Shown piece after piece: positions 29,317 through 41,381 of a DNA stretch of 64,000 bases. Where the stretch lies: positions 14,189,263-14,253,262 of the forward strand of contig NC_134028.1 of NCBI RefSeq assembly GCF_964204645.1. Direction: 5' to 3'. The notes under the pieces were generated by a model. The model was not told the origin of the DNA. It did not search any database and was given only the letters and a program-made list of their open reading frames with translations. Made by a program: the position numbers and the translations under genes. This DNA comes from Tubulanus polymorphus (taxonomy: Eukaryota; Nemertea; Palaeonemertea; Tubulaniformes; Tubulanidae). Every line of letters begins with the position of its first letter. Positions within the stretch are counted from its first letter, which is position 1.

Positions 29317-29904
29317 TTTAATAACAAAGCTTTTATTAAAATGAATCCAACACATATAAATATAAATATTCAATGATTTATGAATTATTTCACTCACACT
29401 TTACTCACACTTTTAATGTTTAAAAATCTAACTCATACAAATATAAATATTGAAATATGTTTAAAATATAAACTATTTCACTCACACTTTACTCACACTT
29501 TTATATTCTTTTAGTTATCCATTTATTTTACTTATATTTTTACTCGAAATCTGTTAAAATATGAATTATTTCACTCACACTTTACTCACACTTTTTCTAG
29601 CGAGTAGAAAATGAAAAATAAATTCGAGTGTGTGAGAATTATTTTTCATTTTTTATGAGTTTCCCGACTAATTCAAGTATAAATTATTATTATTTGAATA
29701 TATTTGATTATATGAAATTATGTATTGTAAATAAATCAATATGCTTTTTAAATTATTGATATCTTAGAATAAATATTTAGTTTTTAATATAAAATGCACA
29801 CGGTTATGAAAATATATTATAGTTTTAAATTACTTTTAATGTTTTGTTTTTTAATGAGCTCGACCGTTCGACCTTTGGCCTGAAAGCCTATTATCCCTAT
29901 TACT

Positions 29905-29910
29905 TATATG
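29905..29910. repeat. Right target-site duplication of N1 (TATATG)
   Basis: Copy of 25805-25810. Confidence 0.93.
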
Positions 29911-29937
29911 AATAAATTAAAGAATAATAAAGGTTAA
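29911..29937 (+). pseudogene. 3' end of the split ATPase gene (E2)
   Basis: AATAAATTAAAGAATAATAA then AGGT and a TAA stop: the last codons of the ATPase separated from 25277-25810 by N1. Confidence 0.85.
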
Positions 29938-30361
29938 AAATTATTACTGAGACTACAATTTCCCTATGAATATAAATTTTAAAAAATAAAATTTGAAATA
30001 TTATGGAAACTAATTTATATTTCTATATACTAGAGGTACGTAAGAATCCAATAATTCTTACCTTTTTACTTTCTTGGCAAGAATCTTGGATTCTTACGTA
30101 CGTCTAGTCCATAGAAATATGAATTATTAAATGAAATATATAATAATGAATAAATTATATATTAAAACTATGTTTATAATTTATGTTTATAATTTATGTT
30201 TATAATTTATTTTTATAATTTATGTTTATAATCTATTTTTATAATTTATGTTTATAATTTATGTTTATAATTTATATTTCTTGGCAAGGATTCTTGGATT
30301 CTTACTTTCTTACTCATACGTCTAGTGCATAGATATATAAATATTTTTATAGATATATAAA
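29938..30361. repeat. Hairpin and tandem-repeat spacer between convergent blocks (E2)
   Basis: No gene. GTACGTAAGAATCC (about 30038) pairs with GGATTCTTACGTAC (about 30088); after that come about nine TTTATAATTTATG units (about 30170-30270) and a second TTCTTGGATTCTTAC block with ACGTCTAG. E3 has the mirror arrangement at 57120-57390. Either a small inserted MITE or a functional terminator/replication site. Confidence 0.55.
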
Positions 30362-30725
30362 ACATGGCTGACCAGGCTGGTTGTGTATTACCCCAGCTCT
30401 GATTGTAAAGGATTTTGCAAGCTAAGTACCAGGGTGATTGGTATTATTTTGACATCAGCATGTAGATGAAGTTTTGGTGATCGGTCTGGTGATAAGTTTA
30501 CTTTATTACTCTAGAAGATCATGGCAAAAAAACTGTATTTTAACTGTATCTGGATCAGAAATTGGATTGGATTTATGTGACAGCTATCAAATTGATCACT
30601 CACTCATTCACTCGCTGCCATAACTCGCTCGCTCACTCAACCTTGTGATTTTTGATGTGTGACAATCTGTGACTACACCACAACTGATATTTACTGTATA
30701 ACACTAAAACTTTTTTGTTTCGAGA

Positions 30726-31584
30726 ATGGCTACACAAACAGCAATTACTGCCTTTACACAAGGCAATGCGGATTCCTCGTTAAAAGACACAGTGATTCCC
30801 GAAACAGTCATAACCGAAAATGTATTTAGCGATTCTTTCGCGATGGACAATACTTCTAGTTCGAATAGGAGTAATAAACGTCCGAGACAAACCTCATCAA
30901 CTAGTCAAACTGACTCGGATCTACTAACAAAAGATTACTTACATGCATATATGGAAGAGTTTAAATCTAGCTTACAAGAATCATTTAGAGAAATGTTAAC
31001 GAGTGAACTGGCGCAAATGCAAAGTAAACTCATTGATATGGAAAAAAACTGTTCAGATATATGATTCAAAATGCAAAAAACTCGAAGAAGAAAATGTAGC
31101 CATGAAGGAAGACATCTTAGAACTTAAACGGAATACTGTGGCTAATAATCAGTACTCGCGTCGCCATAATCTTCGGATTTATGGTTCTTCTCTCCCAAAC
31201 GTTGCAGAGGGTGAAAACTGTAGCAAAATCGTAGTGGATAAAGTCTTTTCTAAATTAAAGATACCAAAGGAAATGAAAGTTACGCAAGATGATATTGAAG
31301 TAGCCCATCGCCTTTTCAATAGTAAATCCAATAAAGACAAACCACCAGGTATAATCGTTCGCTTCAAATACAGAGACACTAGAGATCGTGTTTTAGCTAA
31401 CCGTATACATTTGAAAGGGAAGAAAATCGTGATTCAAGAGGACCTAGCTCCTGAAATCTCAAGACTTCGTGATACTGCCTCTAAAAGTGGTAAATATGAA
31501 ACTGTATTCGTATCTAATGGAAAAGTATTTGGAGTCAAGAATGGTCAGAAATCCAGACTAAAGCTGTTTGAAAACTTTACATAA
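30726..31584 (+). pseudogene. LINE ORF1, coiled-coil/RNA-binding protein, frameshifted
   Basis: About 286 codons. Ser/Thr-rich N-terminus, coiled coil (about 31000-31140, MEKNCSDI... KLEEENVAMKEDILELKRN), then the typical ORF1 core NNQYSRRHNLRIYG, DIEVAHRLFN, PPGIIVRFKYRDTRDRVL and KIVIQEDLAPEISRLR. The two open parts overlap in different frames between 31003 and 31064. Such proteins coat LINE RNA. Confidence 0.8.
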
Positions 31585-31589
31585 TATAA

Positions 31590-31795
31590 CTTTGAATTGT
31601 CACGCTATGTATATGTGTATTTATGCGTGTGGGTGTGTGTACGTACGCACATGCGTATGTATGTATGTGTATGCATCTATGTGTATATGTGTGAATATGT
31701 ATGCATGTATGTGTATGTATATATATATGTATATGTATGTGCGTGTGTATGTATGTATCTATGTATGTATATGTTGTATATCACTAATATTGTAA
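31590..31795 (+). repeat. TG/TATG microsatellite between LINE ORFs
   Basis: Alternating TGTG, TATG and TATA runs of about 200 bp, unusual for the space between the two ORFs. Open frames across it are artefacts of the repeat. Confidence 0.8.
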
Positions 31796-32154
31796 TAATT
31801 CAACTGCAAATAGTCTTTTTTCAAATAGATTTTTGCGATTTTCCTTTTTGATAAAGCATATAGTGCGCCTTCATTCGAGGAAAGCTTTAACGGAAACAAA
31901 TCTTCCACAAAAAGGAATCAATTACTCAGTATATATTATTAGCTAAGTTAGCTATTGTTGTCTCGGAGACACTCTGGTACTATTATGCTGCTAGTAGTTG
32001 ACACCGTGTCAACGTTTCACAAAACACTTACTACAAGTGTTTATTGTTTATTTTTCATCTAATCAATCAATTTTTCGTTCATATTTATCATCCTGTATCC
32101 ATTTACAATATAATTTTTCTATATATATACATATATTTTTTTTTCTCTTGTATT

Positions 32155-35100
32155 ATGTGTCTTGGTAGTGCCGATTTTTTAAAAAAATTTCGAGCGAATG
32201 ATCAAGATTTATACCTGCATAGTATAATAGATGATCAATTGTCATTTGATAATGAACGATGTCCCTATGTTGAACTTAATGAAATTGGTAGCAAATTTAA
32301 GATTAATCCATCAAACTTAAATGTCCTACAAATCAATATTCATAGTCTTACGTGTAAATTACAATAACTGAAAGTAATTATCGATAATTTAGCGAAGCAA
32401 ATTATAATTCTAGATATCATCATGATCTGTGAAACCTTCATAAATGACAAAAATGCTTTATTATGTAAAATCCCTGGATATCAACTTGTTGAAAACCATA
32501 GGCTCAATACTACTGGTGGGGGTGTTGCTATATATATTAATAATAATATAAATTTTATAAATAGACCTGACCTTGATATTTTTCAGGAAGGTAAATTTGA
32601 ATCATGTTTTGTCGAATTGAATTTGAATCGTAATCTAAGTAAGAAAATAATTGTTGGAGAAATTTATCGAGTTCCAGGCAATAGTGAAATTGATTTCCTA
32701 GACAATTATGAAAACCTAATCTCGAAACTAAATGAAGAAAAATCTGAAGTAATTCTTGGAATGGACCAAAATTTAGATTACATTAAGATAAATACACATA
32801 AAAATACCTCAAAATTTCTAGATATGAACCTGGCAAATAACCTATGTCCAACAATACTGCGGCCAACAAGAGTTACGCACACAACTGCAACGCTTATCGA
32901 TAATGTTTATTAATCTCAGAGGTTGGAAACTAAACACAGGAGTGCTATTATATTGACTCATATATCAGATCACTTACCTTGCTTTGTCACTATAGAGTGT
33001 AAAAAATCACAATCATCAAAGGAAGAATATTTTTCAAGAAATTTGAATAATAGTAATATTGAACGGATGAATAAAAAGCTTTCTGATTTAGACTGGTCTC
33101 ATGTAGAAAGGCTTAATTGCAATGATTGCTATGATTTCATCACAGCTAAGAATACAGCAGTGGTAAACGACGTTTCCCCAGAATTTAAAACTAATAGGAA
33201 AAGAAAATTAATTGAACCATGGATGACAAAATCTATTCTGAAATCTTCTACGAAAGCTGATAAAATGTTTAAAAAAGTCATGAAACTAGATAAATCGGAT
33301 GAACCATACAGAAAATACAAACTTTACCGTAACCAGCTTAATTATTTAAAAAGACACCAGAAACTGAAATTTTATACTCAGAAAATAGCTACATACAGTA
33401 AAGATAGCGGAAAACTATGGTCTACCATTCGTGAATTAATTGGGAAATCCAATGACAAAACTTCCACCACCAATATTTTTGTTATCGATGGCAAAGAAAC
33501 TAGTGACAAATTTACAATAAGTAAAGGTTTCAATACATTTTTCTCAACTATTGGTAAAAATTATGCGGAAAAAGTTCCTAAATCTAAGAATGATTTCACC
33601 AAGTATCTTCCTAAAAAAAAATGAAAATGTTATATTTCTTTGTCCTACAAACAGTGAAGAGATATATACAATAATTAATAACTTATCACCTAAAAACAGC
33701 TGTGGCGGGGACGATAATTTAAGTAATAAGTTATTAAAACAAATTGTAATGAGCATTATTGGACCCCTCACTATTCTTTTCACTAAATCACTCCAGGAAG
33801 GCGTATTTCCTGATAACATGAAAATAGCTAAAGTAACTCCCTTATTCAAAAATGGGAACAAAAAAAAATTAACAAATTATCGACCTATATCATTACTCCC
33901 TGTTTTATCTGAGGTCCTTGAAAAACTTGTCAACTCACGACTCTATAGTTTCCTAACAAAATATGGTATCCTAAATCCTAGCCAATATGGCTTTAGGCCA
34001 TCGCATTCTACAACGCATGCTATAACAGAATTTATAGGAAATCTAATTATAAATTTAGAAAAAAAACGGAAATCATTGGGTCTTTTTTTATATCTATCTA
34101 AAGCTTTTGATTCTATTAGTATTGATACTCTTTTAGTAAAACTAGATCATTATGGTATTAGAGGTCATGCCTACACAGGGTTTAAAAGTTATTTTAAAGA
34201 TCGAACAATTTTTACTAAATTTAATCAAACAAGTTCGAATCAGGATGATATATCGTATGGAATACCTCAAGGTTCGGTGCTAGGCCCTCTTCTTTTCCTG
34301 ATTTATGTAAATGATCTGAACAACAATTTAACCTTTACACAGGCGATTTCTTTTGCGGATGACACAAACCTGTTGATTACTAAGACATTAATTGTCTGAT
34401 CGAAGGCTTCAAAAAAGATGGTACGACTGTAATTGATTGGTTTCACTCTAATAAGTTAACTTTAAATATAGATAAAACTAAATGCATACTTTTTATGCCA
34501 AAGAAAGAAACAATACAAAAGGAGAATATCAATATCCCTTTTGGATCTGAAGCGTTAAAACTATCTGTAATTTGTAAATTTTTAGGATTACAGATTGATG
34601 AAAACCTTACCTGGGAGCCACATGTTAAACAACTAATTAACAAATTAAATAAAAGTCTCTATCTACTAAGGAGTGTAAAGAATATTCTACCTAGTTTGAG
34701 TAAAAAACTTATTTACAATAGTTATATACATAGCCATCTTGTGTATGCCCTTATTGTATGGGGACCTATGCTAACAGTCAAACAATCTAACTCTATTTTC
34801 AAAATTCAAAAGAAAGCGGTTAGACTAATTAATAATTCAGCCTATAATGCACCAACAGGGCCAATATTTAAGAAATATAGTATATTGAAATTCCAAGACC
34901 TTATAGAATTAGATCTACTGAAATTTGGATTCTGTCATCTTCATAAATTGCTTCCACAGCGAGTACTAAACCTTTTCAACATAAATGCTGAATTCCACAA
35001 TTACAATACCCGTAGTCGCAATTTTACAAGAGTTCACTGTCACACGTCAAAACTTTTCCACTCCTCCTTTCTTTCGCAAGTCCCAATTGTCTGGCAAACC

Positions 35101-35184
35101 GCAAATAATAACCTACATAATGCACCTAATTTATCTTGTCTTGTATCCCGATTTAAGAAATTGACTTTCAATAGTTATTCCTGA
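32155..35184 (+). pseudogene. LINE ORF2, endonuclease and reverse transcriptase, broken
   Basis: AP-type endonuclease part: LNVLQINIHSL, ICETFIND, TTGGGVAIYIN, YRVPGNS, GMDQNLDYIK, RPTRVTHTTATLIDNVY. Reverse transcriptase: VTPLFKNGNKKKLTNYRPIS, QYGFRPSHST, LSKAFDSI, GIPQGSVLGPLLFLIYVND, FADDTNLL (about 34348-34371). C-terminal part: HYNTRS-like tail and final WQTANNNL. In-frame stops at 32365 and 32911, frameshifts in an A run near 33615 and near 34390. No RNase H follows, as expected for the jockey/CR1 group. Confidence 0.85.
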
Positions 35185-36033
35185 TTATATAAATTATGTG
35201 TGGCACGATACACTCTGTCATTATTTCTTGGTTTCATACCCCAAGTATTAATTATGTGTATGCTTAAACTACATGGTAAATCACCATTACTCCACTCAAA
35301 TTAAATTATTCGTATGAATATTTACCGTTTTACTATTATGTTAATATTACTTGGTGAGTACCATTATAAGCATCTTCATGTGTTACCAATTTTATACTTT
35401 GTTAAACAATTGTCAATATATTATCATGATTGTCAATATATCATTATATTGACATTACCATGTGTTACTATTTTGTATAACATCTATTACTACTTATCAT
35501 TCGCATTACGATGTTACTATTACTATTATCATTCTCATTATGATTGTTATTTTCAATTTATTTATATTATCATGGATGAGTCCCATCATTATCATATGTT
35601 ATATTATTGTAACTAATTCCATGATTTGTTAAATAATTACAATCATTTGTTAAACAATTATAATCAGCATAATATTATGTATTATTATTTATTTTGTATT
35701 TTTATGATTTTGTTTTTTTATTATTATTATTACTGTTATCATTATCATTATCATTATCATTATCATTATCATTATCATTGTTATTATCATTATCATTATC
35801 ATTATCATTACTAATATTATTATTATTATTACTAATATTATTATTATTATTACTTTTATTATTATTATTATTATTACTTCTATAATTATTATAATGTTTT
35901 TCAGGTGCAGTGACTTGTACAGCCTCTAGGCTTTCACTGCTTCCTTCATTTAACTGTTATTTTTCTTCACTATTGTCGTTATACTATCTTGTACTTTAAG
36001 TTAAATGAAAAATAGATTATTATTATTAAACAG
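35185..36033 (+). repeat. LINE 3' region and simple repeats
   Basis: Non-coding. TATCAT/TATTAT simple repeats fill about 35715-35880, followed by about 130 bp of unique sequence (CAGGTGCAGTGACTTGTACA...) and a short ATT tail before Polinton sequence resumes. The unique piece after the repeat may belong to the LINE 3' end or to an earlier insertion. Confidence 0.6.
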
Positions 36034-36044
36034 TTTTATAATAA

Positions 36045-37139
36045 TTATTCTAATTTTGTTTCTAATACATTTATAAAATCATCTTTGTTTATATCAAATT
36101 CAACAGAAGTCTTTGGCATATTTATTAATTCTATTTCACCCTCAATTCTACGTTCATCATCACTTAATCCAGCTTTTATTCTTAATTTTTCAAAGTAATC
36201 ATAAGAATTATCACCATCAAAATCAAATTCAAAATCATTTATTAAATCAAATAAATCGAGGTATCCATTATACGCTAATTTATATATTTGGTCAGGATTA
36301 TCTTCTGCATAAGCTAATAATTTATCAAATAACAACTTAAAGAATATATAATATTGTTTAGTTTCAGGATTAAAATATTTGATATATTTCTTTGGTTCAT
36401 CTAACAATGGTAACATACCCGATTTTTTATAAACATTAATTAGATGTAATTTTGATTTATAATGAGTAATTTTATCAACAGGTTCAATTTCTTTATAACA
36501 ATAATCACAAATTAATTCTTTTTCATTTTCTATGTGCCCCTTAGATTTTTTATGTTTAGAAAAATTACTTTTAGAAATATCTAGATCACAAATGTTACAA
36601 CGTTTTTTAGAATCATCAATTATTTCATTATCTGTTTTATCATTATCATTAGTTTCAATTGGTTTAACATTATTCATTACATTATCTGTTATATTATCTA
36701 TGGTATCATTAGTTTCAATTGGGTTAACATTACTTATTACATTATCTTTTATATTACTAACTGATATATTATTATCATTATTATTCTTTTCTTTTTCTAT
36801 ATGTTTCTTTGATTTCTTATGTGATGCCCAATTTTTATATGATATAGATTTCTTACATACATCACAATATTTTGGATTATAATAATCTTTTTTTGATTCA
36901 ATATCATATGTAGAGGGTATATTATAAGATGTAGATGCTGTTACATCTTCTTTTTTAGTTTCAATATTATTACTATCTTCTATTTTAGTTTCAATATTAT
37001 CTTTTATTTTACTTATTCTATATTCGAATTGATTAAAGTATTCTCCAAAATACTTAATGTATACATCATAAGGTAATATATAATATATATCTGATATCAT
37101 TTCACTTGGAGTTCGTATTTCATATATTCCACCTTCCAT
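36045..37139 (-). CDS. Triple zinc-finger protein, 364 aa (E2, intact)
   Basis: Three matrin/U1-like C2H2 fingers: CDVCKKSISYKNWASHKKSKKH, CNICDLDISKSNFSKHKKSKGH and CDYCYKEIEPVDKITHYKSKLH, linked by low-complexity NVxPIETND repeats, and a C-terminal acidic domain (PKKYIKYFNPETKQYYIFF, YAEDNPDQIYKLAYNGYLDL). This finger style is often linked to structured RNA or DNA binding. Located between major capsid and ATPase genes. E3 has a 374-aa copy, E1 a different gene. Confidence 0.72.
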   Translation of the reverse strand: MEGGIYEIRTPSEMISDIYYILPYDVYIKYFGEYFNQFEYRISKIKDNIETKIEDSNNIETKKEDVTASTSYNIPSTYDIESKKDYYNPKYCDVCKKSISYKNWASHKKSKKHIEKEKNNNDNNISVSNIKDNVISNVNPIETNDTIDNITDNVMNNVKPIETNDNDKTDNEIIDDSKKRCNICDLDISKSNFSKHKKSKGHIENEKELICDYCYKEIEPVDKITHYKSKLHLINVYKKSGMLPLLDEPKKYIKYFNPETKQYYIFFKLLFDKLLAYAEDNPDQIYKLAYNGYLDLFDLINDFEFDFDGDNSYDYFEKLRIKAGLSDDERRIEGEIELINMPKTSVEFDINKDDFINVLETKLE

Positions 37140-37188
37140 TTAATATAAGATTTTTTATCAAAGTTAAAATTTTAATATTTCATAACAT

Positions 37189-38437
37189 TTAACACATAAC
37201 ACTATTTAATTGAGAATTTACAATATTTAATTGCGCGTCAGATATAATATAAATGTGCATTTTAAAATTTTTGATTCCTTTATTCTTTGTCATGAATAAT
37301 TGTAATCCATCTTTAGTGTTCTTTAATTTTTTTCCAGAACCATGTAATGAATTATCCTCTGTTGTTCTAAAATCTAACCATAATGCGTATTTATTCCCGG
37401 TATAATAATCAATTTGATTAATATTACAATTTTCAGATGATTTCACTTTTTCATTCATAAAATGTTTTCTAATTTCTGGCCATTGATCTATCATTCTCAT
37501 TTCTTGACAAAATATTTTATTTGCTATTCCTTCGATAGTTATTTCTACTTTTGTTATTTCAGGATTATAATAATTATCAACATTTATTGCACCACTAGTA
37601 TATGTTGCAATTGTAAAAAAATATTAATATACCTTTAATAGATCTTCTTGGGAAGTTAATATTCTCATTAATTATTTCATCATTTGCATTAATAGTTACG
37701 GTTTTAAATTTATCAATATAATCATATAATAATGAAAATCATTGATTGTATTGAGTTTGAATTATACTTGAAATATTTTCATCAGTTACTGTATCATATT
37801 CTAAACATATATTCGATAATTTATAACTCATATCTTTATTAACGCTAGATATTACAATTTCATTAACAGGAGCAAATGTTATTTCGAATATAACGTCTTC
37901 TTGAATTGCGTATTTATATAAGGGTGCATTATTATTTATCAATTCAAAGTCTAATGGAATTTTATATTTGCTTCCATTTATACTTTTTATCAAATTATCT
38001 ATAGCATTAGTTAATATTGCATTATGTGCTTCTGATCTTAATTTATTTTGGTTTTCTGATTGGATTCATTGAAATATCATATTATTTCTGCTTTCTTTAG
38101 TTAACCATAAATCTTTATAATGCATAAATAAATTATAATCATCTAATGAGAAAACTGTTTCTGGACCAATCTTTATTGTTAATTTTTTAATCAAATATCT
38201 TCCAACATTATCAACAACATAATTATTATTATTACCGAGTACTTTTATATCGGCTGATAAATAAATACTATTTGGAACATAAAAAGTATTTTGTGTTAAT
38301 CAAGGAATTCTAACATATAAAGTTTCATCGGGATTAATATTAGAAGGGTTATGAGTAATTATATGATGTGATCTTTCTGCTTTAATAGCATTAGATATTC
38401 TATGATTCTTAGAAGGATTGATATAACTCCCACTCAT
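37189..38437 (-). pseudogene. Major capsid protein (E2), frameshifted
   Basis: Full-length in outline: ATG 38437 (MSGSYINPSK), VPNSIYLSADIKV, YVVDNVGRYLIKKLTIKIG, LFMHYKDLWLTKE, KIPLDFELIN, LSNICLEYDTV, then open to the end with NEKVKSSENCNINQIDYY and LHGSGKKLK. The frame changes near 37990-38060, 37740 and 37620; some are single-base differences in T or A runs. Double jelly-roll capsid family. Confidence 0.88.
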
Positions 38438-38457
38438 TTATTTAACAAAAAAATTAA

Positions 38458-39916
38458 TTATTTATTTTTTATCATGTTTACTAACCCAAAAATAATAGCA
38501 CTTACAACTGTAAATAAAAATAAAATAATATGTTCAGCAGCAAAGTTAATAATGTTTCCTGCAGATTTCAATATAAACCAACAATTGATGCAATAATTAC
38601 TGGTAATGCTGCAGCAGATTTTTTAGATAGTTCCCATAAATATTTTGCTAATTTCTTTAAACCATCTTTAACTTTATCTTGTATAGAATTATTATCATTC
38701 GGGGGTTTATCTGGTTTATTGGGTGTAGGTGTAGATTTTAAAGCATTTGATATAGCTTAACCAATTGTTGTAAATACCATAGTTACAGCTGTTAGAATTG
38801 AAAGAATTGTTATTCCTTCTAATTTAAATAATAATTTTATTCTATCTTTCAATGATATTTCAGAATTTGGTTTTATTAGATATCTTTTAAAAACATCTTT
38901 TAACCTTTTAAAATTATTACTAAATTCGTTTAATAATATATCTCTTTCACCTTTTTGTACTTCTAAATTATCTTTTAAATTATCAATTTCTTTTTCTAAA
39001 CGTAATTCTTTTTGCCTATATTCCATTTCACCAATTGATTGATGGTCTAAATCAGACTTTAGTTGTTCTATCTCTTTATTTTTATCAGTTAATTCTTTTT
39101 CTAAAGTTCTAATTTTAATATCTCTTATACTTTCATTATGTGCAATTTTATCAGCTTCATTTCTTATACTAATAATTTCTCTAATTGCTTCATCAGAAAA
39201 TATATTTAAATCTTCTAATTCTTGATCTGTTGCATCAAGTAACCCATTTTGTAAAAATTTTCAGTTTGATCTTCGGTTGATTTAACTTTACTAGTTTTGA
39301 AATTATTAGCTTCTTTATGAATTGTTTTTGGTCTTAAATTTTCATTAATTATCTTCAAAAAATCATTATTTCTTCGATTAAATTCTCTTCTATTTAGAGT
39401 TATATCTTGTTCTGTAACATCAGTTATAACATCATTAATGATTTTCTTAATTCTAGATTGTTCTAATTTAATAAAAGTTGGTCTTGTTATTATTTTATCG
39501 GGATTTTTATTAGAAGAAATCTTAAAATAATAGTCATCTTTCAATTTCCAATAATAATCACCCTTTAAATATTTCAAATCTTTGACTAAATAATTCGCAC
39601 CTTTATTTGTTATATTGAAACCAGATTTTTTTAATATTGGTTTAAATTTGTCAGTTAAATTGTCATATTCTAATTCTTTTTTTAATAAATCTGGATTTTC
39701 ATTTTCAATATTTATCTTTGAACGTGTTTTACTAACATATTCATCTGTTGATGGGGCGTTAGAACCAGAAGTTGTTACTGGTAAATTAGTATTATATGTT
39801 GTATCATTATCATTATCAATATTAGTATCAGCAGTCACATAATCATCATTGTTAGTATTGACATCATTATTATTTCCCATTTCTCCCATTTCATAATCTT
39901 CTCCGCCTTCTGCCAT
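38458..39916 (-). pseudogene. Coiled-coil membrane protein with variable middle (E2)
   Basis: ATG 39916. N-terminal 233 codons are open: an acidic, Asn/Asp/Thr-rich start (MAEGGEDYEMGEMGNNND) and a middle unlike E3 and partly like E1 (KGDYYWKLKDDYYFKI, EQSRIKKIINDVITDVTEQD). Coiled coil (about 38900-39200), then the conserved SLKDRIKLLFKLEGITILSI membrane end. Broken near 39250, 39050 and 38757. Confidence 0.75.
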
Positions 39917-39932
39917 TTACATAATAAAAAAA

Positions 39933-41258
39933 TTAAAATTTAAAATATAATATTCCTCCTATTACAATTCCTCTACAAGTTAAAGCTAATTTAGCATTTT
40001 CATGGGATTTATTATCATTATCAGTTTTAATTATATCATGTTGAATATTATCACTTTTAATATTTTCTGATGTATTTTAATCTTTTATTTTAGAATCATT
40101 ATTTAATTTAATATTCTTAGTTTTAGTTTCTGTTGATTGAATATGTTTTTTATTTTTTTCACCTTCCATTAATTTTGGAGCAGTAATAATCTTTTTATTT
40201 ATATCATTTAATCCAAATGAATTATTTATTGTTGCAGTTTTAATTAGATTATTATAACCAATTATGTTTCCCATTTTTAATACTAAATCATTAGAAATAA
40301 TTAATAGATTAGGGCCTATACAATATTTTAATCTAATATGTGATTTATCTAAATAATTTTGATATCTTACAATGTTTTCTAGAATCGATCTATTTCTATC
40401 ATTATGAATTGAGTCTTCAAATAATACTTTGAATTGTTTCTGCGCATCAAATGAAGTGTTATCATTTCCAACTATTGGTGATCTTGTTTCAGCTTGTGCA
40501 CCTAAAATACATATCAAATAAGTTCTAATAGATTGATTTATTCTTTGTATTCCAGCTTTAGTAAAACCTTCACTATTTTCTAAAATGAAATTAACCCAAC
40601 CTTTATTGTTTTGTTGTTGTATATTATTATAATATTTTGGTAATTCATTCCAATTTAGTGTTCTTATATCTGAATTTGTCATTATTTTTCCAAATTCTTT
40701 AGTATATAATATTCCTAATCCGCCCATTGTACCAATTTTTGTTCTAAAATCTTTATTTGAATTAATATTAAATTCATTACATATTTTATAAAACTTAGAA
40801 AAATTAATACTATTATTCAATTCTTAAAAATATTTTGAACCTGGTAAAGGACATTCTAATTCATCTATTAATTTTATTTGAAAATATGTATGAAATCTAA
40901 AAAATGATAACATCAATGGTAAACTTGGTTTGTTTAAATGATCATTCCAACTTATTCCACATCCTGTTGTTGCGCAATAAACAGCAAAATTTAATAGGTG
41001 CTGCCAATACTGCATATTAGATTTTAATAACCATTGTTTTGACTTTGATTTTTAAAATTAATTTCATAAACATTGAATATATTTTCCATCTTTACATGAA
41101 AATTATTACTTTCAGTAACATAAATATATAAATCAATTAATGAATTTAAAACTTCATTTCTATATGAAATATCTTTATTAAAATCTATTAAAATCTATTG
41201 CTGGAATATTATATTTAATTGATTTATTATATTGGAAAGCTTTTGGAAAATCTGCCAT
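39933..41258 (-). pseudogene. Large conserved Polinton protein (E2), broken
   Basis: Homologue of 8758-10147 and 51700-52928. Visible: FAVYCATTGCGISWNDHL, RFHTYFQ, ILGAQAETRSPIVG and FGLNDINKKIITAPKLMEG. Frames change near 41190 and 41020-41060 and a stop lies at about 40822; the C-terminal anchor part follows a TAA near 40077. Confidence 0.7.
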
Positions 41259-41275
41259 TTATATAATTAAAAAAT

Positions 41276-41381
41276 TTAATTAATAATTAATAATTTATCT
41301 TGTTCTTCAACTGTTATATGACCATTTAAATTTATTATATAATCTAGTGTATTCTTTAATTTATTAATTTCTTTTATATTA
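41276..41381 (-). pseudogene. Two-segment membrane protein, 3' fragment at E2 breakpoint
   Basis: Matches only the end of 51249-51683 (KEINKLKNTLDYIISLNGHITVEEQDKLL), with a small deletion before the stop. Polinton similarity ends at about 41381, where GTGCCCGTAAACCTG host-like sequence starts. This marks the truncation of E2. Confidence 0.75.

Larger units (their letters stand above)
25811..29904. mobile_element. N1: 4.1-kb palindromic satellite-like element
   Basis: A 4,094-bp element with Polinton-type ends (AGTAATAGGG plus ATAATAGGCTTTCA, then GTCGAACGGTCGAGCTC) and a 6-bp duplication. It carries no polymerase, integrase, ATPase or capsid gene. Two arms of about 1.74 kb are inverted copies; the unique centre (about 27546-28146) has two small genes. 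The arms hold a repeated 180-200-aa gene and a 24-bp minisatellite. It most likely uses the enzymes of a Polinton of the E1/E4 end type, as a satellite or non-autonomous element. The 400-bp terminal foldback of E1 is absent. Confidence 0.88.
28147..29904 (-). repeat. Right inverted arm of N1
   Basis: Inverted copy of 25811-27545, including the minisatellite, the arm gene, the three direct repeats and the terminus. Confidence 0.88.
30362..36033 (+). mobile_element. CR1/jockey-type LINE inserted in E2
   Basis: About 5.7 kb of different composition between Polinton sequences that are contiguous in E3 (GATATATAAA / AGTTTTATAAT). Contains ORF1 (RNA-binding type), ORF2 (endonuclease plus reverse transcriptase, no RNase H seen), a 3' region rich in ATC/ATT repeats and a final ATTATTATT tail. 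Both ORFs are broken. The exact 5' end and any target duplication are unclear (only a few A bases are shared). Confidence 0.85.
20447..41381 (-). mobile_element. Polinton/Maverick element E2, inverted, truncated, twice interrupted
   Basis: The left window end of E2 corresponds to the right (integrase) end of E1 and E3: HNH protein, gene X, membrane protein, integrase and ATPase are on the plus strand, and zinc-finger protein, major capsid, coiled-coil protein and large protein on the minus strand. Sequence stops inside the two-segment membrane gene near 41381; the minor capsid, polymerase and second TIR are gone, so no duplication can be paired. N1 (25811-29904) and a LINE (about 30362-36033) lie inside it. 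About 11 kb of actual Polinton sequence remains. Confidence 0.9.

Noticed and set aside
31568-31851. Cys/Tyr/Val-rich open frames
   Set aside because: They translate the TG/TATG microsatellite between LINE ORF1 and ORF2.
35626-35885. Open frames of His/Tyr or Ser/Leu runs
   Set aside because: They translate the TATCAT/TATTAT simple repeats of the LINE 3' region.
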